Below, in pieces: positions 11,320 through 22,299 of a DNA stretch of 64,000 nt (within the stretch, counting starts at the first letter, position 1; each line of letters begins with the position of its first letter). Where the stretch lies: NCBI GenBank assembly GCA_022559845.1, contig CM040117.1, positions 16,082,856 through 16,146,855 on the forward strand. Direction: 5' to 3'. The notes under the pieces were generated by a model, which saw only the letters and a list, made by a program, of their open reading frames with translations, searched no databases and had not been told where the DNA came from. Position numbers and translations under genes: made by a program. The stretch is from Amorphophallus konjac (Eukaryota; Streptophyta; Magnoliopsida; Alismatales; Araceae).

Positions 11320-12250
11320 GCTCTATCAAAAACAAATAAAGAACATATACTAGAGCGGGCAACAGTGGCTTGCTCTTTTATCCATTGATCCAGGCTCGAG
11401 GACTTCCCAGCTTTAAGATACTCTTCACAGAACTCATTAAAAACAGATGTTGCTAGATTGAAGTTTTTTTCAGAACAATCTTTCCATAAATCTTCAGACT
11501 GAAGTATATCAGATGTAACTTTTGGTTTTTTCTGAGCTTTAGCCATAGGATGTACCGAGGCAAACCATTTTTCCTTGTGACAAGCAGCAACGTCTATAAG
11601 GACCTATCTTTCAGGTAGCAAGAACTTTGAACTGTTACAAATAGAGGGGTCTTGTCTCAAAGAACATTCATCAATAACTTCACATTCTGCGAAGAAAAGC
11701 ACTAATGCATTTTCAGAAGGCTGTACCATGCACATAAATGGATAACCAAGAACATTAATTTCATTTCTAGCAACTTCATGTATCATGTCCTTTTTGATGA
11801 AGCCACCCCATTTTGTATCAAGAGATGCACAATTTCTGATTTTATAGAATGGCAACAAATCACGATTCCACAGCATTGCATTCCCAGCTGGGGCAGGTCG
11901 TAATTGCCCACTGTCAAAGTGTTCAGGATCACCATCTTAACATCCCCCTGAAAAAAAAACCAGAGCAAAGGTTACTTGGCCCAACTGGAGCACTATGTGC
12001 AGCCCAGTTACTTGGAACCTGATCATTCAATTCATGAACTCTAAGCATAGAAGAAGTTGCAGCAGAACGAATGATCAGATAAGGCAGGTCATTGAACGAG
12101 AAATCTGCTGTAAGTTTCCTATTGCCTTCAGAAAACCAATGAGCATACTTGGAAGATTGAGAAGAAGTGGGACTCCATGACTTCTTATTTATATTAGCAC
12201 CTTGTTGCTTAATGGATGTGGCTACATGTCCATCATCTTCTCCAGCAATG
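11320..12250 (-). pseudogene. Unidentified protein-like segment, possible captured host exons
   Basis: On the minus strand, 12250-11957 reads open for about 95 codons (including WSPTSSQSSKYAHWFSEG and LRVHELNDQVPSNW). This is followed by a pyrimidine run and CAG resembling an intron acceptor near 11945. Bases 11920-11604 read open again (GNAMLWNRDLLPFYK, DTKWGGFIKKDMIHEVA), end at one TAG (11604-11606), and the same frame continues to about 11330 (KEKWFASVHPMAKAQKKPK, LATSVFNEFCEEYLKAG). Composition looks coding, unlike the flanking repeats, and it lies opposite to tnp2. I do not recognise the family. It could be transduplicated host exons, as known in Pack-type CACTA elements, or an element-specific ORF. 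Broken by at least one stop. Confidence 0.5.
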
Positions 12251-12356
12251 GAAGAGAAGAGTGGTGATTCACATCCTTCGTGTAGGGAAGTATGATCAAC
12301 ATGTTATTGCCCATCTTCAGTGGGCATGTTAGTTTTAGTGGGGTATTCCCTGTGAG

Positions 12357-12397
12357 CTGAGGTGCGTGGGTACGACCTAACATTACACGCACCTCAG
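12357..12397. repeat. 12-bp perfect stem hairpin
   Basis: CTGAGGTGCGTG (12357-12368) and its exact complement CACGCACCTCAG (12386-12397) are separated by 17 bases. It lies between the possible captured segment and the tnp2 gene. Role unknown. Confidence 0.8.
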
Positions 12398-12606
12398 GAG
12401 AGCGTGTTAAAACCGTGTCAATGTGTCTTCCCGTTCAAGACTTTGGGATTGATGTGTATGTTCTCATTTGTTTACGAGAATGTATATATCTACCTCAAAG
12501 TCTTGAATTGTCCCATTTGGATAGTCTGTGAATGTTTGATCGTACTTAGGCAGTCATTTACTATATGTGTTTGTATGGTTTGTTGAGAATTTCGATTGCG
12601 CCTCCT

Positions 12607-12720
12607 CACTCTTCTCTGATATACCATTATTGATTTTGAGTGTTTTCTTAACCACTTACTTGTAAGTGTTTAAGAAAATTTCAAAATCAATAAATATTTT
12701 TGGTATATCGGAGAAGTGTG
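12607..12720. repeat. Inverted repeat with arms of about 55 bases upstream of tnp2
   Basis: The left arm (12607-12659, starting CACTCTTCTCTGATATACC) pairs with the right arm (12662-12720, ending GGTATATCGGAGAAGTGTG) across a loop of a few bases, with a few mismatches and small bulges. It sits about 220 bases before the tnp2 start. It could be a small MITE-like insertion or an RNA hairpin. Confidence 0.75.
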
Positions 12721-12943
12721 GGGATATGCTACCAAAATTTTTAGCAAATCGTGCAACACATATAGTAAGTGATTGTGCGATCAAACCTTCATGGATGGGT
12801 TAAAAAGTGATAATGTAATTAATAGTCCTCTTCCAATTGTAAATGGTCTATGACGAACGATGTGAGGAAAGGGTCGGGTGTAATATCAGGAGTAATGATT
12901 TGAAAGTTAGGATGTGTATTGTTATTTATTGGGTGCAGGCAAA

Positions 12944-15900
12944 ATGTTGACAGATCGTTCATAGATGTATCGTAGAATAGTTGACCGTGTGGTGTCAGAT
13001 GACTTTAAGCATGGAGTTAAGAGTTTCATTCAATTTGTATTGGGGAATCGAATTGCAACAATAGACCGTGACGGTCACATTCGATGCCCTTGTTCAAGTT
13101 GTAGAAACTTGAGGCGGTGTTCAACATAGGATGTGCAACATCATTTGTACATGAAAGGGTTCGTTGATGGTTATACGAATTGGATGTGTCATGGTGAGCA
13201 ATTCTTGAGGTATGAGCTCGATAATATTGCAGGCATAAGTGGGTACGTGGATATGGTTGTAGATGCTGCTGGTCCTAATTTTAATGTTCATGAGGAACAT
13301 GTAAACATGGAAGAAGCGCCGAATAAGACAGCCGGAAGATTTTATGAACTACTTAGAGATGCTGATGAGCCGCTGTGGGATGGTTGTGAAAAGCACACTC
13401 GGTTGTCTGCAGTGTCACAGTTGTTGAACTTGAAATCTGAATTTCACATCAGTGAGACTTGTTTTGACCGTCTCCTCCTCTTGATCAAGAGTATGTTGCC
13501 TTAAGACGAGAAGTTGCCAGAAACTTTTTATCGTGCAAAAAAGATGGTCAATGAGTTAGGGCTTGGATATGTGAAAATAGATGCATGTCCGAATCATTGT
13601 ATGTTATATTACAAAGATGATGCAGATAAGATATCATGTTCTATTTGTGGTCATGACAGATTCAAACATAAAGGAGGGGTCAATTCAAAGCGAAAAGGTG
13701 TACCTTACAAGGCATTGCGATACTTCCCTGTTGTGCCTAGGCTGCAGCGGCTGTATATGTCCTCAAAGACAGCTCGACATATGACATGGCACACCGAAAG
13801 AGTACGTCGTGCCGATGATATAATCAGTCATCCTGCCAATGGTGAAGCTTGGACTCACTTTAGTCGTACTCATCTTACTTTTTCAAAGGAGTCACATAAT
13901 GTTCGATTGGGTTTATGCACAGATGGTTTTAATCTATTCGGTGGTTCAATGGCATCTTACTCTTGTTGGCCAGTGTTCATGACACCGTACAACCTTCCGT
14001 CGGACATGTGCATGAAGCGAGAAAATCTATTTTTGTCCTTAGTAATTCCTGGTCCAAAAAGTGTTAAAAAAATTTGGACATATATCTCAGGCCGTTGATT
14101 GATGAGCTCAAATTTTTATGGACTGATGGAGTTGTTACTTATGATGTATGTAGGAAGCAAAATTTTATTATGAAGGCTGCACTGATGTGGACAATAAGTG
14201 ACTTCCCTACATATGGAATGCTATCTGGTTGGAGCACACATGAGAGGTTAGCATGTCCTTACTCTATAGAAGATACTAAATCATTTGTATTGAAACATGG
14301 TGAGAAAGCATGCTGGTTTGATTGCCATCGACAGTTACTACCAAGTGACCATCCTTTTCGAAGGCAAAAGGACTCATTTCAAAAAAATATTGTTGAAATA
14401 GATGAAACAGACTCACAACGGGTGTCGGGTCAACATATGAAGGCACGGGTGTAAAATTTACCAGATGTAGTACAATTGTCTGATAGCACACAACAACTCT
14501 CTAGATTTGGAAAGGATCACAATTGGAATAAGAAAAGTATTTTTGGGGAATTGCCTTATTGGTCAACTCTTCTTGTACGACACAATCTGGATGTCGTGCA
14601 TATCGAGAAGAATTTTTTTTGATAATGTGTTAAATACGATCATGAATGTTAAAGGTAAAATAAAAGATAACGCCAAAGCGCATATGGACTTAAAGATGCT
14701 TTGTAAACGTCCAGAACTGGAACTACAGAACGTAAATGGAAAAACTATGCAGCCTAAAGCAACTTACGTGCTTCATGATACACAGATCAAGGAAGTGTGC
14801 CAGTGGTTGAAACAGTTGAGATTCCCAGATGGATATGCATCCAACATAGTCCGTTGTGTGAATGTTAATGAGGGGAAAATATATGGTATGAAAAGTCACG
14901 ACTGTCATGTGTTCATGGAGAGGCTACTGCCCATTGCATTTCGTGATTTGTTGCCAAAGCCGATATGGGGAGCACTGGCTGAGTTGAGTCAATTTTTTAA
15001 GATTTTATGTGCATCAGAACTCAAACTTCGGGATGTACAAACTATCGAAGAAAAAGTGGTCACAACCGTTTGCAAGCTAGAGAAGATATTTCCTCCGGCA
15101 TTCTTTGATTCGATGGAGCACATGGTCGTTCATTTGCCATACGAGACTATTGTCAGAGGGCCAGTACAATATCGATGGATGTATCCATTTGAGAGGTATG
15201 TGAGAATTTTTGTTAAGTTACATGTCGTCCATGGCTGGTACATGTCGTTGTCATCTGACTTGTTATTGTAGGTGCATGCATGAATTAAAAATGAAAGTTC
15301 GTAACAAGGCGAAGGTGGAGGGTTCGATTGTTGAGACATATATCCTTGAAGAAAATTTGAACTTATGTTCTATGTACTTTGAGCCAGAGATTCTAACTCG
15401 TCGTACTCGACCTCCACGTAATGATGATAGGGGAGTGGATTAATCATCCGACCGGCTCTCTATATTTAAACATCCTGGATGTGCGTTCGGACGTTGCTTG
15501 ACTCGCACGCTCGAAAATAGAGAGTTGTACGCCGCTGAGATATATATTCTTTTGAATTACCTCGAGATTGAACCTTATGTTGAGTAAGTTCTTAACTCAC
15601 ATTTCCAGCAAGTCCATAAGTTATTCATCATTCTTCTGCAGTTCATTTAAAGTAGTAGTGTATTTATATTGTAGGCAATTTGATTCAGAATTAGCTGAAA
15701 AATGTCCAAATATCCAGGACGTGGAGATTGAAAAAGAACGCGAGAAGTTTTTTGCCAAATGGCTGAGAAACCGAGTTAGTGTCGATCGTTGAATATATAT
15801 GTTTGTATTTATGTATGTTGAGGTAATTGTTATTATTTTAACTACTCTAATTTACATATAGCTTGAACAAGGTCTCATTACTGATCAAAGAGTACAACAG

Positions 15901-16605
15901 ATAAGTTATGGCCCCTCGAACATTGCACGTGCCTATCCAGGATATATTGTGAATGGATTCAGATTTCATACAAGGGATTATGGACGAAGTAAGTTTACGA
16001 TGAACAGCGGCGTATCTGTTAAGGGAAGTTTATACAATGAAGTGGAATTGGACTACTATGGTATTCTTGAAGAAGTCTTAGAACTTCAGTATTTGGGACG
16101 AGACAATCATGTATACATATTTAAGTGTCATTGTTTTGATCCTAGTTCTGTTCGACATGACACAAATTATGGGATTGTCGATGTCAAACATAGGTCTAAA
16201 CTTAAGACCTATGAACAGTTCATTTTAGCCGCACAAGCCTAGCAAGTGTATTATTCAAGCTATCCATCATCCAAGAATAAAGATTGGTGGGCAGTTTGCA
16301 GGGTTAATTCAAAACTCTTTCCCACTTATGAGTTAAATATGAGTGAAGATATCTTAGAGGTTGCTAGTGCTGAATATTATCAATCAGACGAAGTTGGCAT
16401 TGTCGGTTCCTCGAGGTTTAATCTGGACGAATCTGATGAGCCACTGTCATTACGTACGGGAGATGAAGTGGAAGAAGTCGATCCGATGGAACTAAATGTT
16501 GATGTTAGAGGGGAGGAAGAATCAGATGAAGAGGAAGAGTTTGAATCTGATGAGGCTACTATGGATGATGAAGATAATCATGAGTTAGATATATCATCAG
16601 CATGA
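12944..16605 (+). pseudogene. CACTA transposase (TNP2/TNPD family), decayed
   Basis: The first ATG is at 12944; TDRS is followed by TAG (12962-12964) where the family usually has Trp. Recognisable parts in order: the transposase-associated Cys-rich start (CPCSSCRNLRRC, then HHLYMKGFVDGYTNW, with TAG at 13127-13129); the tnp2 core 13514-14620 (CPNHCMLYYKDD, YFPVVPRLQRLYMS, LCTDGFNLFG, then VVHIEKN); DUF4218 at about 14900-15420 (VHLPYETIVRGPVQYRWMY, RNKAKVEGSIVETYILEE); and DUF4216 at 15950-16330 (VRHDTNYGIVDVKHR, WWAVCR). There are introns near 15200-15270, 15590-15675 and 15793-15860. Stops also occur near 13502, 14452 and 16240; frameshifts near 14080 and in a T-run near 14615. It would cut and move the element but cannot be made whole. 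Confidence 0.92.
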
Positions 16606-16729
16606 GGGAGGCACGTTTTGATAATTTAGTGAGATATCCTTACCTTTTTGCATAATTTTTAATAACAGAGATTCTAACCTTATGTAATTGAGGATTAATA
16701 TGTATTAATTATTTTATTAGTAATAAAGA

Positions 16730-17310
16730 AATGGTTCGAGGAGGTCGTACTGGGAGTGGGAGGAGACGGGACAGTGACAGGGGCTCTACTCCCTCCTCTT
16801 TGGTGTCTTCTTCGGGCACAGGTATATCTATTTAAAAAGTTAGCTATATAAATGTTTACATCATTTACTAGCTTAAAAGAATTTTTTTAGGTTCAAGTGT
16901 CGGCTCGTTCCGAGTTGTACATACGCCACCCCCACCACCTCCCACTGTAGGTATGTATGTTTTAATTTAAAGTTCCAAATATTTGTTTTACTTATGAAAA
17001 TTAATTCTTGCAGGTCTCAGTGGCCTCCCACCTGTTGTACAGGCGCCACCCCCACCACCTCCTGCTGCAGGTATGTATATTTTAATTTAAAGTTCATAAT
17101 ATTTATTTTACTTATGAAAATTAATTCTTGCAGGTCTTAGTGGCCTCCCACCTGTTGTGCAGACGCCACCCCCACCACCTCCCGCTGCAGGTATGTATAT
17201 TTTAATTTAAAGTTCCCAATATTTATTTTACTTATGAAAATTAATTCTTGCAGGTCTTAGTGGCCTCCCACCTGTTGTGCAGACGCCACCCCCACCACCT
17301 CCCGCTGCAA
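16730..17310 (+). pseudogene. Downstream CACTA gene with tandem proline-rich mini-exons
   Basis: A candidate exon starts MVRGGRTGSGRRRDSDRG (ATG near 16731) and ends with a donor near 16822. Four short exons follow, each starting after AG and ending before GTATG: 16891-16950, 17014-17070, 17134-17190 and 17254-17310. Exons 2-4 are 57 bases each, encode LPPVVQTPPPPPP-type peptides, and are separated by nearly identical 63-base introns, giving a 120-base unit repeated in tandem. A TNPA-type second CACTA gene is expected in this position; the rest of it is not recognisable after 17340, where the last intron copy loses its acceptor. Gene identity is inferred from position. Confidence 0.6.
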
Positions 17311-17382
17311 GTATGTATATTTTAATTTAAAGTTCCCAATATTTATTTTACTTATGAAAAGTAATTCATAACTGAGTTGTGG

Positions 17383-17478
17383 CTTGATCAGCGTGCCGAT
17401 CCTTCCAACACGACTGGCGAGGTAGACGTGAGTTGTGAGAGATGACGGATTCCAAATTGGATATCTGGTTTGAGCAAA
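17383..17478. repeat. First, separated unit of the 178-bp CACTA satellite
   Basis: GATCAGCGTGCCGATC is followed by the characteristic ATTCCAAATTGGATATCTGG, matching half a unit of the array at 19150-21190. The array was apparently split by the insertion that follows. Confidence 0.75.
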
Positions 17479-18589
17479 ATATCAGTTATCGTCCAGAAAT
17501 GAATAGAACCTCTATTGGATGGACCAACAAAGTAGGGAAGCAGAAGAACAAGTTGAATCTGCTTATTTTGCTAAATGGCCCAACCCTACCCATTACAGAT
17601 ATCACAATTTATCTTGCCCCAACAAGACCTGCACCTTCCAAAGGCAAGCAGTGGTACCAACGTTGAATCCTCACGGGTTAGCAAATCCCTCCTTTACCAA
17701 GAAAGCAGTATACCGATCTAACTAAAAAGCTGCCATCATTCATCCACCTCCAAGTGCTAGACCCCTGAGCTCTAAGCATCCTTTGTCCACAATCATTAGC
17801 AACAACATCACAAACTCCATGATTTCCTCTTCATGAAGATACCACCAGAATTCAAAGTTTAACTTTCTCCCACCTCTGCAACATCATACCTCTGCCACTC
17901 CAGCCATAGCGTCCCTAGCAGTACCCGGTAAGAGAATACTCACCTAACAGTTCAACAGCTAAAATATAGATAAATAGGGGAAAAACAAATAAAAACTCAT
18001 TTCAAACACAATTTCACAAGGCACAGTAATACATAAATACAAAAGTAAATTGAGAATAGGCATATAAAGCCCTAGCTTGGATAATCTACGAGCTATCCCT
18101 ATTCCCCTATTAGTTAAAACACCAAAGAGATGTGCTGCTGATGAAACCAAAGATCATAAAAAGATTTCTACTGTCTCAACCAATTTAAGCAGTGATCTCC
18201 TGAGGTTCTGAATTCTCCCTGCAACCCAGGATTGTTGAGACATGAAGAGATATAAGAGCCATAGTTCAGACCATCTTTAGTCATACTCTAGAACAGACTG
18301 AAGAGATATGCAGTTATGCACTATGTCATCCAGATGTCAAACATAAATTTCCTAACCCCTTATCATAAAAACTTGGTTGCATGTTGAGCCATTGAGGAAT
18401 AGAAAGAAAGTTGAGAAATAGAAAAGGATATTAATGGGATCTAGGAAGACTAAATAAAAATGTTGAGTACATAGACCCACATGAAATCAAAAGTTTCTGA
18501 AAAGGGAACATCCCCTGACTATTGATTTCTTGATAGATCAGCTTGATCTGGTGCCACTGATTTCTTAACAGGCTGATTGGCCTTGCTGG
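17479..18589. other. Unassigned insertion inside the CACTA satellite
   Basis: Together with the LINE endonuclease fragment (18590-19150), this 1.1-kb segment splits the satellite array. I see no convincing reading frame, terminal repeat or RNA gene. It does not continue the LINE frame into a reverse transcriptase. Confidence 0.4.
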
Positions 18590-19150
18590 CTATTGATTGT
18601 TCGACCAGGTAAAAGAGTTACCTTTGAACCTCGCGTCAATAAGCCCTATGGTCGAGAGAAAAGCCTGGAAGTCCACCATAGAACCCAGGAATTGCATATT
18701 ACCCCCCACCTTCTCCTCTGGAGAAGCAATAGTATTAAAGTCTCCCCCAATCATCCAGGTCTCCTGAAGATGAACACCAAAGTCCATGAGAGAATAAAAA
18801 AGAACACACCGATCCAGCCGCTTACATGAAGCATATACAAAGGTCAGATAATAAGAAAAACCCAGCCCAGCATCCACCAGTACAGTAACAAACTGCGGGT
18901 TACATTGAATAACAGTGCAAAGTAAGGTATTCTTCCTAAACAGCCAAATTTTAGACTGCTCATCATCGTTCACTGCTAATAGCTGAAAGCCCAAGCACTG
19001 CATGATACCAGGAGCCTTAGAAGCACTAACTTTGGGTTCAAAAATAGCAACCAACTGCACATCAAATTTCCTATAGTAATGACGCAAACACCGTTGAGAG
19101 GGTTTGTTGCCAATGCCACGGATATTCCAAACCAACAAAGGACTAATCAT
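18590..19150 (-). pseudogene. LINE endonuclease (APE-type) fragment
   Basis: About 186 codons on the minus strand start with MISPLLVWNIRGIGN, the typical N-terminus of plant L1 endonucleases. Further motifs are VAIFEPKVSA, the FVYASC stretch and GGDFNTIASPEEKVGG, ending with the FTWSNNQ motif. This is the exonuclease-endonuclease-phosphatase fold that nicks target DNA. The C-terminal part of the domain and the whole reverse transcriptase are missing, so it is a fragment carried inside the CACTA element. Confidence 0.88.
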
Positions 19151-21190
19151 TGAGAAGAGGAAAGAGCTCCGCTCGCAGCATTGGCCTGCGATCGGAATCC
19201 AAATCGGATATCCAGTTTGAGCCCGACGCTCAAATAACTCAGATTCAAAACTAAGTGTGTTTTCAAAACTAACTTAGTTGAGAAGAATTCATAGAATTCG
19301 GGGTTCGGGGGTCTAAAATCTGAAATATCTATCTGATCGGCGTGCCGATCATTCCAACAGGAGTTGGGAAATAAAAATGACTTGTGAGAATTGGCGGAAT
19401 CCAAATCGGATACCCGGTTTGGCCCCAGCGCTCAAAAGTGTATTTTCTAAATACACTAAGTTTAAATTTCTCCCAAGTCGGGTCCGGGGGTCTAAAATCT
19501 GAAATACTGGTCTGATCGGCGTGCCGATCATTCCAACACGACCTGGGAGATGAAAATGACTTGTCAGAACTGACAGAATCTAAATCGGATACCCGGTTTG
19601 GCCCCAGTGCTCAAAAGTGCATTTTCTAAATACACTTAGTTTAAATTTCTCCCAAGTCGGGTTCGGGGTCTAAAATCTGAAATACCGGTCTGATCGGCAT
19701 GCCGATCGTTCCAACATGATCTGGAAGATGAAATTGACTTGTCAGAACTAACGAAATCTAAATTGGATACCCGGTTTTGCCCCAACGCTCAAAAGTGCAT
19801 TTTCTAAATACACTTAGTTTAAATTTCTCCCAAGTCAGGTCCGGGGGTCTAAAATCTGAAATACCGGTCTGATCGGTGTGCCGATCATTCCAACATGACC
19901 TGGTAGATGAAATTGACTTGTCAAAATTGACGGAATCCAAATCGGATACCCGATTTGGCCCCAGCGCTCAAAAGTGCATTTTCTAAATACACTTAGTTTA
20001 AAATTAAAGAAGTCGGGTCCGGGGGTCTAAAATCTGAAATACCGGTCTGATCGGCATACCGATCGTTCCAACACGATCTGGCAGATGAAATTGACTTGTC
20101 AGAACTGACGGAATCCAAATCAGATACCTGATTTGGCCCCAGTGCTCAAAAATGCATTTTCTAAATACACTTAGTTTAAAATTAAAGAAGTCGGGTCCGG
20201 GGGTCTAAAATCTGAAATACCGGTCTGATCGGCATGCCGATTGTTCCAACATTACCTGAGAGATGAAAGTGACTTGTCAGAACTGACGGAATCCAAATCG
20301 GATACCCGGTTTGGCCCCAGCGCTCAAAAGTGTATTTTCTAAATACACTTAGTTTAAATTTCTCCCAAGTCGGGTTCGGGGGTCTAAAGTTTGAAATACT
20401 GGTCTGATCGGCGTGCCGATCATTCCAACACGACCTAGCAGATGAAATTGACTTGTCAGAACTGACGGAATCCAAATTAGATACCCGGTTTGGCCCCAGT
20501 GCTCAAAAGTGTATTTTCTAAATACACTTAGTTTAAAATTAAAGAAGTCAGGTCCGGGGGTCTAAAATCTGAAATACTGGTCTGATCGGCGTGCCGATTG
20601 TTCTAACACGACCTAGCAGATGAAATTGACTTGTCAGAACTGATGGAATCCAAATCGGATATCCGGTTTGACCCCAGCGCTCAAAAGTGCATTTTCTAAA
20701 TAGACTTAGTTTAAAAATAAAGAAGTCGGGTCCGGGGGTCTAAAATCTAAAATACCGATCTGATCGATGTGCCGATCATTCCAACACGACCTGGGAGATG
20801 AAATTGACTTGTCAGAACTGACGGAATCCAAATTGGATATCTAGTTTGGGCCCGACGCTCACAAGTGCATTCTCTAAATGTAATTAATTTAAACGACAGA
20901 TAAGTAGGGTTGGGGAGTCTAAAATCTGAAATACATGTCTGATCGACGTGTCGATCGTTCCAACACGACCTGAGAGGTAAAAGCGACTTGTGAGAACTGG
21001 CGGAATCCAAATCGGATACTCGATTTGGGCCCGGCGCTCAAAAGTGCATTTTGTAAATGCACTTACTAAAATTAAAGAAGTTGGGTTCGGAGATCTAAAA
21101 TCTGAAATATAGGTCGGATCAACGTGCCGATCATTCCAACATGACCTGGGAGATGAAAGTGACTTGTCAAAACTGACGGATTTCAATTCG
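19150..21190. repeat. 178-bp tandem satellite inside the CACTA element
   Basis: About eleven copies of a unit of 178-179 bases. The palindrome GATCGGCGTGCCGATC or variants of it falls at 19335, 19514, 19692, 19871, 20049, 20227, 20406, 20584, 20762, 20941 and about 21117. Each unit also contains GGAATCCAAATCGGATACCC, GCTCAAAAGTGCATTTTCTA and GGTCTAAAATCTGAAATAC. Short minus-strand frames across it are repeats of each other and not genes. Confidence 0.93.
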
Positions 21191-21594
21191 AATCGGTTTG
21201 ATCCTACTGATGATAGCTAGGTTAGTTGGGGTCTATAAAATCTATGCAGTTATCAATTTGATATTATGTTTGATTTCAATTTGATATTTTCAGACGGATT
21301 TCAATTTATGCTAATTTTTCTTTGCACTAATTTTTTTATCTATGAATGAATGCTATTATTTTTTTAATGTAGGAGGATCCTTCTGCGGGCTGCGACAGAG
21401 GAGATGAGCAGGGCAGGGAGGAGGATATGGACGATGTGCTGGATATTTTTTGAGTTTATTATGTGTTTTATTTTCTGTACGTTGGTTTGATGATATTTGA
21501 TCAGTAGGGTGTTGAGTTTTTTTTCGGTGGTGTTTGATTATATTTGATGTATTTTCAACAGATTTTTTATAATAATTTTAATTTTTTTAAAAAA
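21191..21594 (+). other. CACTA 3' segment with a short exon-like stretch
   Basis: AT-rich sequence with GATATT- and TTTGAT-rich stretches. After an AG at about 21372, bases 21373-21453 read open (EDPSAGCDRGDEQGREEDMDDV) and end in a TGA, which may be the last exon of the element's second gene. Nothing else was seen. Confidence 0.35.
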
Positions 21595-22149
21595 TGAATT
21601 CTGAGATTTCAGACGGATTTTCAAACAGATCCTGTCTGAAATCTTAGACGGAATATGATACGAAATAGTAACCGTCTGAAATTTCAGACGGAATATAAGA
21701 TGACACCGTCTGGAATAGAGACAAAATAATTTGTTCGAACTTCATACGGATATTGGAACGGTCTTTGACATGGATAGGTTCAGACGGCATTTCACACGGA
21801 CAGCTTTCCGTTTGAAATTTCAGACGGGAATTGTGACCGGATTTGGGACGGATAATTCAGACGGTATTTCACAATGAAAATATGCCGTTTGAAAATTCAG
21901 ACGGAATATGTGACTGATATAATTCTGTCCGGAATTTGTAATTTCAGACGGAAATACACACGGAAACAAGTCTGTTGAAAATTTCAGACGGTATTTGTGA
22001 CGGAATATTGAACTGTCCGAAATTTGTAACCAAGAATATGTGACGGCCGTATTCCGTCTGAAATCCGTTACAAAAGTGTCTTCTCACGAATTTTCAGATG
22101 AATTTTAGACGGAATATGGCCGTCTAAAATCCCACTTTTTCTGGTAGTG
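21595..22149. repeat. Right CACTA subterminal and terminal repeats
   Basis: Dense copies of TTTCAGACGG, CCGTCTGAAAT and related sequence in both directions run up to the 17-bp terminal repeat at 22133-22149. The mirror image of the left array confirms the element boundary. Confidence 0.93.
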
Positions 22150-22299
22150 TAACACCGTCAACGTTCAATATATAAGACCACCTGGAACCGCACACCATCT
22201 CACAATCTTGGGAGTTAGCCTTGTAGGTTACAGTGAATTTGAGGTGAAAGTGATCGAAAGCTATTTTCTGGTTGTACGTTGGAGCCGATCGATTTGAAA

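Larger units (their letters stand above)
10284..22149 (+). mobile_element. Complete CACTA (En/Spm) DNA transposon, 11.9 kb
   Basis: Both ends are visible. CACTACCAGAAAAAGTG at 10284-10300 is the exact reverse complement of 22133-22149. The 3-bp target duplication is TAA at 10281-10283 and 22150-22152, as expected for CACTA elements. Subterminal repeats based on CAGACGG / GTCTGAAAT fill 10310-10510 and 21595-22130. Inside: GC-rich minisatellites, a minus-strand possible captured gene, a decayed tnp2 gene on the plus strand, a mini-exon array, and a 178-bp satellite interrupted by a LINE fragment. The transposase has stops and frameshifts, so this copy could move only if helped in trans. It lies inside a Copia LTR and is younger than it. 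Confidence 0.95.

Noticed and set aside
10622..11362. Several overlapping long open frames on both strands
   Set aside because: They lie in GC-rich minisatellites and encode Pro/Ser/Gly repeats; no domain or codon signal.
19147..21186. Repeated similar minus-strand peptides
   Set aside because: Frames of the 178-bp satellite; they start and stop at the unit period and have no start-site or domain support.
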